Source: CAZFZT01 sp964523675
GTDB lineage: Bacteria > Planctomycetota > Phycisphaerae > Phycisphaerales > SM1A02
Length of the DNA stretch: 19,385 nt
NCBI GenBank assembly: GCA_964523675.1
Contig: CAZFZT010000067.1
Location: 1 to 19,385 of the forward strand
Reading direction: 5' to 3'
The notes below the pieces were generated by a model. That model did no database searches. It saw only the letters and a program-made list of their open reading frames with translations, and had not been told where the DNA came from. This document shows, piece after piece, positions 1-7,975 of the stretch; the stretch's first letter is position 1, and the number at the start of each line of letters is the position of its first letter. A program made the position numbers and the translations under genes.

Positions 1-1
1 C

Positions 2-1324
2 TACCGGCTCTATGAGACGCTCAAGCCGCAACTCGAAGCGATGGACCTCATGGACCTGTTCACGAACGTCGAGATGCCGCTTGTCGAGGTGCTTGCGGAA
101 CTCGAATACAACGGCATCCGTGTTGATCCTGACGAACTTGACCGGCAGCGGGAGAAGCTGGTGGCGCAGATTGGCGGATTACGTCATCGCATCTCTGATG
201 CTGCACCGTTTCCGTTCAATCCAGACTCGCCGCGGCAACTTGCAACGGTCCTCTTCAACAAGCCGGATCAGGATCCGCCGGGGCTCGGCATCAAGGTCAT
301 CAAGCGCGGCAAGACCGGCCCGTCCACCGACGTGGAAGTTCTCGAAAAGCTCGCAGCTGATGACGCGGTCGAAAGCGAATTGCCGCGCCTGATCGTCGAA
401 TACCGCCAACTCACGAAACTCGTCAACACCTATCTCGTTGCGCTCAAGGAAGCCATCAATTCGTCCACCGGCAGAGTTCATGCGAGTTTCAATCAGACCG
501 TCGCAGCGACAGGCCGTCTGAGTTCATCCGATCCGAATCTTCAGAACATCCCGATCCGAACTGAGATCGGCCGCGAGATTCGCCGTGCATTCATCGCCGA
601 TCCCGGAAATGTACTCATCACCGCCGACTATTCTCAGATCGAACTGCGCATTCTGGCCCACCTGTCGGAAGACCCCGCCCTCATCGAGGCGTTCGAAAAG
701 GGCATGGATATTCACACCGCAGTCGCGGCTGAGGTGTTCGGCGTTGCGCCGGAAGACGTAACGTCGCAACAGCGCAATAGTGCAAAGATGGTCAACTTCG
801 GCATCGTGTACGGCATCACTGCGTATGGCCTGGCGCGCCGGCTCAACGCGGCTGGCAGCTCCGGCGTGCCGACGAGCAATCAGGAGGCGGCGCGCATTAT
901 TGCTGATTACAAGGCGCGCTTCAATCGCATCGAAGCTTTTCTCCAGCAGTGCATACACACCGCTGAAAGAAAGGGCTACGTCGAAACGATGCTGAACCGC
1001 CGCCGCTCCATTCCACAGATTCACGCGCGAAATCCACAGCAGCGCGCTCTCGGCGAACGGATGGCGATCAACTCAGTTGTGCAGGGTTCTGCCGCTGATC
1101 TCATCAAGCTTGCCATGATCGATCTGCACCGGGAGTTGCCCGGCCGATATCCGGACGCTCGCATGGTGCTTCAGATTCATGACGAGCTTGTCTTTGAGGC
1201 GCCGCATGCGGATGCGGAGCCGTTGAAGGACTTCATCGTCACGCGCATGGAGAACGCAATGCAACTGCGCGTGCCTCTGAAAGTCGATGCCGCCTGGGCC
1301 GAGAGTTGGGCTGATGTGAAGTGA
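2..1324 (+). CDS. polA: DNA polymerase I, C-terminal part (5' end outside window)
   Basis: Replicative repair polymerase that fills gaps and removes primers. The frame is open from the first bases of the window, so the 5' part (5' nuclease and most of the 3'-5' exonuclease-like region) lies outside; about 440 residues are visible. In order they show the exonuclease/polymerase junction (EMPLVEVLAELEYNGI), the thumb, motif A (ITADYSQIELRILAHLSE), the DIHTAVAAEVF segment, the fingers O-helix motif B (NSAKMVNFGIVYGITAYGLA) and motif C (VLQIHDELVFE) with the catalytic His-Asp. All three polymerase motifs are intact, so the enzyme should be active. A small insertion (about AAGSSGVPTSN) follows the O-helix. 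It ends at a TGA, and a 186-base gap with no recognisable gene separates it from the kinase gene. Confidence 0.97.
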   Translation, partial: YRLYETLKPQLEAMDLMDLFTNVEMPLVEVLAELEYNGIRVDPDELDRQREKLVAQIGGLRHRISDAAPFPFNPDSPRQLATVLFNKPDQDPPGLGIKVIKRGKTGPSTDVEVLEKLAADDAVESELPRLIVEYRQLTKLVNTYLVALKEAINSSTGRVHASFNQTVAATGRLSSSDPNLQNIPIRTEIGREIRRAFIADPGNVLITADYSQIELRILAHLSEDPALIEAFEKGMDIHTAVAAEVFGVAPEDVTSQQRNSAKMVNFGIVYGITAYGLARRLNAAGSSGVPTSNQEAARIIADYKARFNRIEAFLQQCIHTAERKGYVETMLNRRRSIPQIHARNPQQRALGERMAINSVVQGSAADLIKLAMIDLHRELPGRYPDARMVLQIHDELVFEAPHADAEPLKDFIVTRMENAMQLRVPLKVDAAWAESWADVK

Positions 1325-1510
1325 GCCGCCGCTTTCCTCCCGTGTCAATGCCGCTTTGGGGCTTCGGGGCATCGGCGTCGGCAGCGGAGCGGCTCCACGG
1401 GCGGCTCCAGCAACGCCACTGAATGGACGATAAACATCGGTGCGGCTGCGGGTTCCGCCAATGCGACGGATTCCTGAGCAGCGTCCGTCACAACCGCCTC
1501 GGTATTCAAA

Positions 1511-2707
1511 TTGAAACACTCCCCCGCTCAATTGGCTCCTGACGAACTCGTGCTTGCTCAGCTGCCGGGTATCGTCTGGACAACCGACACGGATTTCAAG
1601 ATCACATCGATCGCTGGGGGAGCACTCCGCTATATGCCCGTTTCGAAGGATGAAGCGCTAGGCCGCTTGGTCGGCGACCTGCTTGCACCGGACGCTTCTC
1701 AACGCGTCGCATGCCGCCTTGGCGAGTGTCCTGCCATGGTCGCGCACCGCCGCGCTTTGCTTGGAAACTCATCTAGCTTTCAGGTGCAGAACTTCAGACT
1801 TTGCGGCCGGGACCTGGATGTCATGGTCGAACCCTTGATGAATTCAGCCGGCAAGATCAACGGCTGCATTGCACTAGCCATTGACCGCACGGAAGGCAAT
1901 CGCGTCAAGGCCGCTGATCACGATCGTGCCGATCTGGAGGAGGCGGTGACCGCGATGGAGCATGTCCTCACGATCATCGGGCACGAGTTACGAACACCGC
2001 TTGCCGGACTGCGGGTCATGGCGGAGCACCTGCTTGAAAGTGGAACCGAGCACGATGACATCAGCCGTCGCAACTTTCTCACTTCCATTCACGCTGAGGT
2101 CAAACGAATCTCGCACATGATCAATGATCTACTCGATGCAGCGCAGGTCAGCCCGACTTTGACCAAATGGCAGTACTCGAGAATCTCGCTCTCCGAGGTT
2201 TGCTCGGACGCATTGCAGAGCATCAAACATCTCATCGATCATGATCGCATTACCATTGAATGCGAAGTTGTGCCGCCGGACCTCACCATTCGCGCTGATA
2301 TCACCTCCATCCGTCGCCTTCTTGGCAATCTCTTGAGCAATGCGCAGCGGCACACCAGTGATGGCCGCATTGCGCTTCGTGCGACGCGCATCGATGAACG
2401 CTATATCGAAATCGTCGTCGCAGATACGGGTGAAGGCATCGCTGAGCGCCTCTCAGATAAACTGGGCGTTCCATTTGCTCTCAATGCGGGCGTTATCGGC
2501 GGGTCAATGGGGGCAAGGCATTCCGAAAATACTGGCAATCAACCGAACCTGAGTGTCATCGGAAGCGGACTTGGGCTGGCGATCTGCAACCGTATCGCCG
2601 CCGCACACGGGGGGTCGATGCGTATCGATTCAACTCCGAGCCGGGGCACGACCGCCACCATTCGACTCAGGGCCGATCTTGACCGGCACGGCCTGGCCGA
2701 TGCATAA
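1511..2707 (+). CDS. Soluble PAS-domain sensor histidine kinase
   Basis: Two-component sensor kinase of 398 residues. Residues about 14-125 form a PAS-like sensor domain (LPGIVWTTDTDFKITSIAGG). The dimerisation/phosphoacceptor domain carries the H-box IIGHELRTPLAG with His158. The ATPase domain has an N-box (LLGNLLSNAQRH), a G1 box (VADTGEGIAE) and a G2 box (GSGLGLAICNRIAAAHGG). No membrane segment is visible, so it is probably cytosolic and senses an internal signal. The start is uncertain: the frame opens after a TGA at 1475, has no ATG before the PAS domain, and a TTG at 1511 (no clear ribosome site) is the earliest reasonable choice; TTG 1532 is an alternative. The response regulator gene follows 97 bases downstream on the same strand and is the likely partner (inference). 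Confidence 0.9.
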   Translation: MKHSPAQLAPDELVLAQLPGIVWTTDTDFKITSIAGGALRYMPVSKDEALGRLVGDLLAPDASQRVACRLGECPAMVAHRRALLGNSSSFQVQNFRLCGRDLDVMVEPLMNSAGKINGCIALAIDRTEGNRVKAADHDRADLEEAVTAMEHVLTIIGHELRTPLAGLRVMAEHLLESGTEHDDISRRNFLTSIHAEVKRISHMINDLLDAAQVSPTLTKWQYSRISLSEVCSDALQSIKHLIDHDRITIECEVVPPDLTIRADITSIRRLLGNLLSNAQRHTSDGRIALRATRIDERYIEIVVADTGEGIAERLSDKLGVPFALNAGVIGGSMGARHSENTGNQPNLSVIGSGLGLAICNRIAAAHGGSMRIDSTPSRGTTATIRLRADLDRHGLADA

Positions 2708-2804
2708 CGGCTGCATTCTTCCACCATGAGTCCCACATGGACTTTCAGAAGGTTGCACCGCAACGGCTTTATGGCCGATACGTGCTGGAATAAGGAGTTG
2801 TCTC

Positions 2805-4682
2805 ATGAGCACAGTCATGATCGTTGATGATTCACCGATCGTCCGACAACCAATCGAAGCCGCCCTCGCTCGTGCCGGATACGACACCATGTCTGCGAAG
2901 CACGGGATGGAGGCATTGACCAAGATCTCCACCGAAGGGCTGCCCGACCTGATTCTGCTTGATCTAGCCATGCCAGTGATGGACGGCGTCGCGGTTCTGG
3001 AGACGTTACGAGCCGATAAGAAGTCGAGGTCGGTTCCGATTATCATCCTGACCGCGATTGCTGAGAAAGAGCGCGTTGTCAAGGTCGCCAAACTCGGTGT
3101 GAGCGGCTATCTGCTCAAGAGTCGATTCTCTCTCAAGGAGATGTGCGACCTCATTGCCAGAACGATCGAGAACTCCGGAAGGCCGATCATGACGAACGCT
3201 GGCAACGTTCCCGAATCCACCAGCTCACTTCCATCTGAGGGAACCGGCGACAACACGGACGCCGCAGCGCCGTCGAACGAAGCCCCTCCGCAACAATCCT
3301 CGCCATCTCCGGCCACAGCGCGACCGGCTGAGCGCCAGCCGAATCCTGTAGCTGCTGATTTGCGATCGATGAAACCGCTCCTCACGCGCTCTGAGCTGAC
3401 CGGGCGCCTCGAAGCGGCAGACGAACTCAAAGGCATGTCGCCCGCCGTCTCACAAGTACTCAAGCTCACAGGTTCGCCTCGATGCTCGATCGAGCAGGTG
3501 TCGCGTGCGATCAACCAGGATCACGCGATGGCCCTCAAGATTCTCAAGCTTGCGAATTCCGCCGTCTATACGCGCGGCGAGCAGGTCGATTCGGTACAGA
3601 CCGCCGTCACGCGCATCGGGCTTGGCCAGATCAGACAGTCGATTCTCAACATCTCAGTCATGGAGTGCTTCTCATCCAAGACGATCGCAGGCATTGAATT
3701 CGGACAGTTCTGGGAACATGCCATCGCCACCGGATTGATCGCAGCGGAGATCGCACACCAGCGCGATCCGAAGGAAGCCGACAGCGCATTCACGATGGGT
3801 CTGCTGCATGATGTCGGCCGTATGTTCCTGGCTGAGCAGTTCAGCGACGTGTACGTTCAGGTGCTTGAGATCGCAGAGGCCACGTCCCTTCCACTGGAAC
3901 AGGTGGAATCACGTCTCTTGCTTCAGAACCATGCTGATGTCATGGATCGGCTGCTGCATGCTTGGAAATTCCCGAAGCAACTGCTCAATCCGATCGTGTT
4001 TCATCACCTCTCCGCAGGCAACATCAGACGCAACGCGCCGCGACAGATTAATGAGGTCGCCACCCTCGCACTTGCCAACCGGCTCGCGCATGCGCTCATG
4101 CTCGGCACAAGCAGTAATGAGGTGATCTATCCCACCGAAGACCTGTGCGAGATGCTCAAGATCGATCCGAAGGTGATTGACACGGTAACGGCGCCGCTTG
4201 ACGGCACACGTGATGAGTGCGATCGAATGAAGTTCGCGCTCCTCGCAAACTCATCAAACGCGAACTGGCCGCAACTGCGCGAAGTGCATCGCAAGGAACT
4301 TGCTACGCCGATTCGACCAATCTACATCAGCGCCAAGCCGCAATATGACGCCTTTCGCATCTTCTGTGAGCAATTGCAAGAGCGGCCGATCATCGCAGAT
4401 GACGCGAATGAGGAACCCCCCAACATCGGCGTCATTCATCTGACGGATACGCGCGATCGCGTTCCGTTGACCACTGCCTACCGAGCGGCAGAGCAAGAGG
4501 CCGGCGTCACCGGACTTCCACTGTTGATCCTCTCTCCGGCAGGCAAGATCATGGCGGAGAACTCGCTCTTGAATAGTCGTCCGCATCTCTCGTTGGCGAC
4601 GCCTTTCGTCATACCGCAATTCATCAAAGCGGTCAACGAGCTTCTCAACGCGTCATCGGCGATACGGGCGAAGGCCGCTTGA
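2805..4682 (+). CDS. Response regulator fused to HDOD domain
   Basis: A 625-residue signalling protein. Residues 1-121 are a receiver domain with the acidic pair D8/D9, phosphoacceptor D53 (ILLDLAMPVMDG), T83 and K105 (SGYLLKS), all intact. Residues about 125-190 are a Pro/Ala/Ser-rich linker. Residues about 200-410 are an HDOD domain (metal-independent relative of HD phosphohydrolases), with ILKLANSAVY and an HD-like MGLLHDVGRM at H335/D336. The last ~150 residues are an unassigned extension. HDOD proteins usually act as scaffolds in motility, biofilm or cyclic-di-GMP related control; the output here is unknown. The start is supported by AAGGAG at 2792-2797, seven bases before the ATG. It is probably co-transcribed with the upstream histidine kinase. 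Its TGA stop (4680-4682) lies inside a ferredoxin-derived fragment that begins at 4676. Confidence 0.93.
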   Translation: MSTVMIVDDSPIVRQPIEAALARAGYDTMSAKHGMEALTKISTEGLPDLILLDLAMPVMDGVAVLETLRADKKSRSVPIIILTAIAEKERVVKVAKLGVSGYLLKSRFSLKEMCDLIARTIENSGRPIMTNAGNVPESTSSLPSEGTGDNTDAAAPSNEAPPQQSSPSPATARPAERQPNPVAADLRSMKPLLTRSELTGRLEAADELKGMSPAVSQVLKLTGSPRCSIEQVSRAINQDHAMALKILKLANSAVYTRGEQVDSVQTAVTRIGLGQIRQSILNISVMECFSSKTIAGIEFGQFWEHAIATGLIAAEIAHQRDPKEADSAFTMGLLHDVGRMFLAEQFSDVYVQVLEIAEATSLPLEQVESRLLLQNHADVMDRLLHAWKFPKQLLNPIVFHHLSAGNIRRNAPRQINEVATLALANRLAHALMLGTSSNEVIYPTEDLCEMLKIDPKVIDTVTAPLDGTRDECDRMKFALLANSSNANWPQLREVHRKELATPIRPIYISAKPQYDAFRIFCEQLQERPIIADDANEEPPNIGVIHLTDTRDRVPLTTAYRAAEQEAGVTGLPLLILSPAGKIMAENSLLNSRPHLSLATPFVIPQFIKAVNELLNASSAIRAKAA

Positions 4683-4737
4683 TCGCGTCGGCCGGGCATC
4701 CCTCGGCATACGTCGGATGCTTACAGTGCGTGCAGAT
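4676..4737 (-). pseudogene. Middle fragment of a 4Fe-4S ferredoxin gene (relic)
   Basis: On the minus strand this stretch translates to VICTHCKHPTYAEGCPADAI, which aligns with residues 53-72 of the intact ferredoxin at 6728-7441 (VICMHCEQPTCAEVCPADAI). Nucleotide identity is high at the 4676 end (cgcttgatcgcgtcggccgg is shared exactly) and falls away beyond about 4737. One cluster-binding cysteine (position 63) is replaced by Tyr and there are no flanking coding parts, so it is a non-functional fragment. It is more diverged than the copy at 8607-8918. The downstream end contains the stop codon of the response regulator-HDOD gene on the other strand. Confidence 0.8.
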
Positions 4738-4811
4738 AACGCGCGGACTTTGTACAATACGACCGGCAGTCGTAGCAAGGATTGCGGCGAGATCACATGG
4801 CCCTGCCAACG

Positions 4812-5942
4812 CTATTCGTCCCCCACCTCGGCCGGTGCGTTGGCCAGCGGTCCTTGCACCGGTTCATCGCGGGCTGTGGGCAGTTCCAGCGACAGCAGCG
4901 CGCCGCGCAGATTCAGCTCCACCGGCCGCTCACCCAGGAGCCAGCCGGTTGAGTGCCGACGCTCCACCGTATCGATCCGCACGCGCAGCGGCTCATCCGT
5001 ATGAGCATCGCGCGCTGGAACCCACCGCCCACCGCTCGGATCATCTGCATTCTTCTCGCGCACCAAAACGAAGAGCTCCTGTCCCTTGTTGACACCCGCC
5101 ATGGAACCGCCCGCTATGGACACGCGGCGCCAGGCGATCATCTGCTCGATACGCGGGTCCAAAAGCACCGGCGGCACCACACGATCTGTTTGAGCCACGG
5201 CTGTCTGCACCGCCTCCTTGCTCGCACGGCCAAGCGGCGTGCTCCAGAACAGATACGAATCAAACGGCACCGCGCTATGCAGCTCACGGGCGTCGGTACC
5301 CCCCGCCGGGACCATCGCTCGAATGTGATCCGCACCCACCACGCGCCGGCTCTGCATATCAACAATCCGTAGATCAATGGCGACGATCGCTTCATTGCGC
5401 GGCCCGAACACACCCCACCGTGACACCTGCCGCGGCAGATCGCCCGTGTACTGGAAGTCCGTCACTTTGCCCAGCACCACAAAGTGAACCTGATCCGATG
5501 AAACGCGCCTGCCCTGCTCCGTCACACCCGTCAAGGCGATGTTCGTATCCGGCCCGCCGATCTGCGGTCCTCTCGTGCCGGCCGCCGGCGTGCTTCGATC
5601 CACCGGCCTGGCCTGCGCGATGCGCTCCGCCTCCAGAATCAGCGCGGGGTTGATCCAGACATCGTACTTGCCGTCGTTGAGCAGCGCCCTGCTGAAGGCC
5701 TCGCTCAGATACCGCCCAATGCCGACCGCATGCGGCGGCGCATTGGTCGGGTCAGCGAACGTGCTCACGACCACGATCGTCTTCTGATTCGCGCGCATCA
5801 CTGGATTCGGCTCAACGCGCGTGGGCGGCGTCGTGAAGGTCCACGGACTCCGCCCCGCGCAGCCGCCCAGCACGACACAAGCGACCGCGATCACGAGGCA
5901 AGGAAACAGTCTGGCGCATCGAACGGGCATCATCCCATGCAT
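4812..5942 (-). CDS. CsgG-like outer-membrane/periplasmic lipoprotein
   Basis: About 376 residues from the chosen ATG. A lipoprotein signal peptide is clear: basic start (MMPVRCARLF), hydrophobic core and lipobox VLGGC, giving lipid-modified Cys at residue 28. The following region (KTIVVVSTFADP, GIGRYLSEAFSRALLNDGKYDVW) resembles the CsgG/curli-assembly and related TolB-N-like lipoproteins that work at the envelope; the C-terminal ~130 residues (VNKGQELFVLVREK, LRVRIDTVERRHSTGW) look like an FlgT-type beta domain. The frame extends to a TTG at 6017, but the signal peptide argues for an ATG at 5942, 5933 or 5930; 5942 has a weak GGA upstream. The gene lies between two ferredoxin relics (4676-4737 and 6047-6121). 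The CsgG assignment is by pattern only. Confidence 0.8.
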   Translation of the reverse strand: MHGMMPVRCARLFPCLVIAVACVVLGGCAGRSPWTFTTPPTRVEPNPVMRANQKTIVVVSTFADPTNAPPHAVGIGRYLSEAFSRALLNDGKYDVWINPALILEAERIAQARPVDRSTPAAGTRGPQIGGPDTNIALTGVTEQGRRVSSDQVHFVVLGKVTDFQYTGDLPRQVSRWGVFGPRNEAIVAIDLRIVDMQSRRVVGADHIRAMVPAGGTDARELHSAVPFDSYLFWSTPLGRASKEAVQTAVAQTDRVVPPVLLDPRIEQMIAWRRVSIAGGSMAGVNKGQELFVLVREKNADDPSGGRWVPARDAHTDEPLRVRIDTVERRHSTGWLLGERPVELNLRGALLSLELPTARDEPVQGPLANAPAEVGDE

Positions 5943-6046
5943 CGGCGAGTTCCGCAGAATCGCTGCAGTTATTGGCCATTGCCTTCGCTCCTTCCCGTCT
6001 GCCGGATTCTGGGGCAAACTCGGAAGTCACTCCAGATGTGCAAGCC

Positions 6047-6121
6047 CTAGCCCCAGAGCGGACCCCGCCGCCCCCCGCCGCCCTCCGCTCCATCGCCCAT
6101 CACGTTCAGGCGCACATGCAC
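6047..6121 (-). pseudogene. C-terminal fragment of a ferredoxin gene (relic)
   Basis: Read on the minus strand, 6115-6083 encodes VRLNVMGDGAE, matching VRLNVIGDGAE near the C-terminus of the intact ferredoxin. In 33 bases there are five mismatches, all but one silent and falling at codon positions 1 or 3, as expected for diverged coding DNA. After GAE the frame runs into a Gly/Arg-rich tail and a TAG at 6047-6049 that differs from the intact C-terminus. The match is short, so this is less certain than the other copies. Confidence 0.5.
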
Positions 6122-6167
6122 GGAGCAATGTGGGGGGCTGCTCGAAGCGGCGTGATACGATTGATGC

Positions 6168-6698
6168 ATGCAGTGGCGCATACCCTCGACACCAATTGCA
6201 ACGTTTCTCGTGAGCTCATCGATGAGAGACGCGAACTACCACCTTCTACTCGACAACATGGCACGTTTCTGCTCGCGCTTTTCCTTAGTGTGGGGTCGAC
6301 CGACGATGTGTCGCGGTACCTCATTGTCACAGCGATCGATGGAGCTAGCGCAACAGTTGGCACCGTACCAACTCGAAGAGTCGCGCGTGCTTGAATGGCC
6401 GTGTACAACCATTGTAAGTCCGGTGCCAATTGATGACCGTCCAATACTGCGGGTGTTCACGTCGGACCCTCTAGCCATCGAAGTACTCAAACGAACGCGG
6501 CCAAGCCTGTTTCACTGGCTTGGTCCAGCTTTTCCAGAAGACCCATGCTTCTACACCTTGAGTGGCGATTGCTGTCTTGCGACGACTTCGCACGAAAAGG
6601 GGGCGATCATCTATATACCGCCCGGCTTCGAGGCGTTACATGCAGCCCTAATTCCATTTGCCTCGCGATCGCTACTTTGTCAAACAAGACTGGCGTGA
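6168..6698 (+). CDS. Hypothetical protein, 176 residues
   Basis: I do not recognise the family. The translation is not low-complexity and has a balanced composition with several aromatic and acidic stretches (LAPYQLEESRVLEW, RPSLFHWLGPAFPEDP, KGAIIYIPPGFEALHAALIP), which suggests a folded soluble protein; no signal peptide or membrane segment is seen. Local GC is lower than in neighbouring genes. The start may be ATG 6168 or, more likely by composition, ATG 6222 (MRDANYHLLLDNM). It converges on the intact ferredoxin gene with a 29-base gap, and its 5' side lies next to the C-terminal ferredoxin relic, so it too sits between two ferredoxin-derived sequences. A competing frame over 5972-6394 is shorter and less convincing. 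Confidence 0.5.
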   Translation: MQWRIPSTPIATFLVSSSMRDANYHLLLDNMARFCSRFSLVWGRPTMCRGTSLSQRSMELAQQLAPYQLEESRVLEWPCTTIVSPVPIDDRPILRVFTSDPLAIEVLKRTRPSLFHWLGPAFPEDPCFYTLSGDCCLATTSHEKGAIIYIPPGFEALHAALIPFASRSLLCQTRLA

Positions 6699-6727
6699 CC
6701 CTGCCGCGCTACCCCCTTTCGCCATAG

Positions 6728-7441
6728 TCACACCACAACCTCCGCATACGGATCATCGCCGCCCCCAATGCCCACGGGGGCCGGCACGCGCTCCGCTCCA
6801 TCACCAATCACGTTCAACCGTACGTTCCGCGGATTCCGCGCGCTCGCTTCCTCATCCATCGCGCTCGTCACATCGAGATATGGCTGCCTCGTCGCGCCTG
6901 CGGCGATTGCTTTGGGAATCATCGTAAACACGCGCGTCGTGATCGTCTGGTTGCCGAACTGGAACGCGTTGATCGGCGTCGACTGCGGGCGCATCTGTTC
7001 GATCTGCTCGCGCGTGCCGAAGAACAGCGCCTGGCTGGGGCAGACCGTCGCGCACATCGGCTTCTTGCCCACCGATGTCCGGTCGTAGCACATGTCGCAC
7101 TTCATCATCAGTTGGCGATCTTCATAGACCTCCGGCACGCCGAAGGGGCACGCCATCACGCAGTTGCCGCAGGCGATGCAGCGCGGCTTGCGGGCCGACT
7201 GCACCACGCCGTCGGCGGTGCGCTTGATCGCGTCGGCCGGGCACACCTCGGCACACGTCGGCTGCTCGCAGTGCATGCAGATGACCGGCACGGTCTGCAC
7301 GCTGCGGTGGCGATCGATGTATTCGAGATGGATCATCGACTCGCCGCGATGGGTGTCGCACTCGCTACACGCCTGCACACACGCCTGGCAGCCGATGCAG
7401 CGATTGGGGTCGATGAAGAAGTGCAGATCGGCGGGTTTCAT
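6728..7441 (-). CDS. 4Fe-4S dicluster-type ferredoxin subunit (NrfC/DmsB/NarH-like)
   Basis: A 237-residue iron-sulphur electron-transfer protein. Sixteen cysteines occur in the classical four-cluster order: C15-x2-C18-x2-C21-x3-C25, C55-x2-C58-x4-C63-x3-C67, C88-x2-C91-x2-C94-x3-C98 and C115-x2-C118-x11-C130-x3-C134. Proteins of this type normally carry electrons between a membrane anchor (NrfD/DmsC-like) and a molybdopterin or other oxidoreductase, but none of those partners is next to it, so it is an orphan here. The C-terminal ~90 residues hold no cluster motif (residues 155-237, including VRLNVIGDGAE). The upstream gene stops six bases before the ATG, so translation may be coupled. This is the intact parent of at least five partial copies in the window. 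Confidence 0.93.
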   Translation of the reverse strand: MKPADLHFFIDPNRCIGCQACVQACSECDTHRGESMIHLEYIDRHRSVQTVPVICMHCEQPTCAEVCPADAIKRTADGVVQSARKPRCIACGNCVMACPFGVPEVYEDRQLMMKCDMCYDRTSVGKKPMCATVCPSQALFFGTREQIEQMRPQSTPINAFQFGNQTITTRVFTMIPKAIAAGATRQPYLDVTSAMDEEASARNPRNVRLNVIGDGAERVPAPVGIGGGDDPYAEVVV

Positions 7442-7447
7442 GTTATT

Positions 7448-7975
7448 TCAACCGTCGAGCCAAGCCGCATTCGCCTGCTCGGGGAAGAGCTCGTACGTGA
7501 GGTCTGAGTCCATCTCTTTCGCCAGCCTCGATGCATCATCAACGTTCCGAATTGTTACGAAGAGTCGTTTTGGGGAGACATAGACAGTGGATGGCTTGCC
7601 CTGTTCGGCCATCTTTCGCACGTTCCGCACTGTCCCCTTGCTCTTTCCGTTCCATGCGAAGAGGCCGTAATCCGCGTCTCGAAGCATGGCGTCATCCTTG
7701 GCGGTGTAAAACTCACGACCGCGATCGCGTCCATAGTACTCCACAGATTGCTGACCCCAGTTGCCGACGTTGTTCCTGCAAACGCCTTCTGTGCAGTAGA
7801 CGATAACCTCGCGGTACCCTTGATCGTCCAAGTACTTCTGAGCTGCGCGGTCAAAACCGTTAGCATCGCCAACTAACACGCGTAGGCGATTTTCGATAAT
7901 GTTATCCAACCGACACGCGAACTCCTTGTTCACGCGGCTCAGTCGTCGAGATCCGCCAATGAATACCGAGTTCAT
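7448..7975 (-). CDS. SLOG-like Rossmannoid protein, possible nucleotide-ligand sensor or enzyme
   Basis: 175 residues. The start MNSVFIGGSRRLSRVNKE followed by LRVLVGDANGFDRAAQKYL and YREVIVYCTEG matches the SLOG/LOG-type Rossmannoid pattern (GGSR phosphate loop, GDAxGxD). The second half has DDAMLRDADYGLFAWNGKS, typical of the family's second nucleotide-facing segment. Some members of the wider family are phosphoribohydrolases; others are thought to bind nucleotide signals in conflict systems. The ATG overlaps the stop of the phosphoribosyltransferase gene by four bases (ATGA), so the two are translationally coupled. It ends six bases before the intact ferredoxin ATG. Base composition is less GC-rich than the flanking ferredoxin copies, consistent with a foreign origin. 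The family call is from motifs only. Confidence 0.75.
   Translation of the reverse strand: MNSVFIGGSRRLSRVNKEFACRLDNIIENRLRVLVGDANGFDRAAQKYLDDQGYREVIVYCTEGVCRNNVGNWGQQSVEYYGRDRGREFYTAKDDAMLRDADYGLFAWNGKSKGTVRNVRKMAEQGKPSTVYVSPKRLFVTIRNVDDASRLAKEMDSDLTYELFPEQANAAWLDG

Noticed and set aside
4679..5092. Plus-strand open frame of 137 codons
   Set aside because: It runs antisense to the ferredoxin relic and the CsgG-like gene; composition is that of a shadow frame.
5943..6017. Upstream TTG start for the CsgG-like gene
   Set aside because: The signal peptide and lipobox place the start at an internal ATG; the extra 25 residues are not protein-like and there is no ribosome site.
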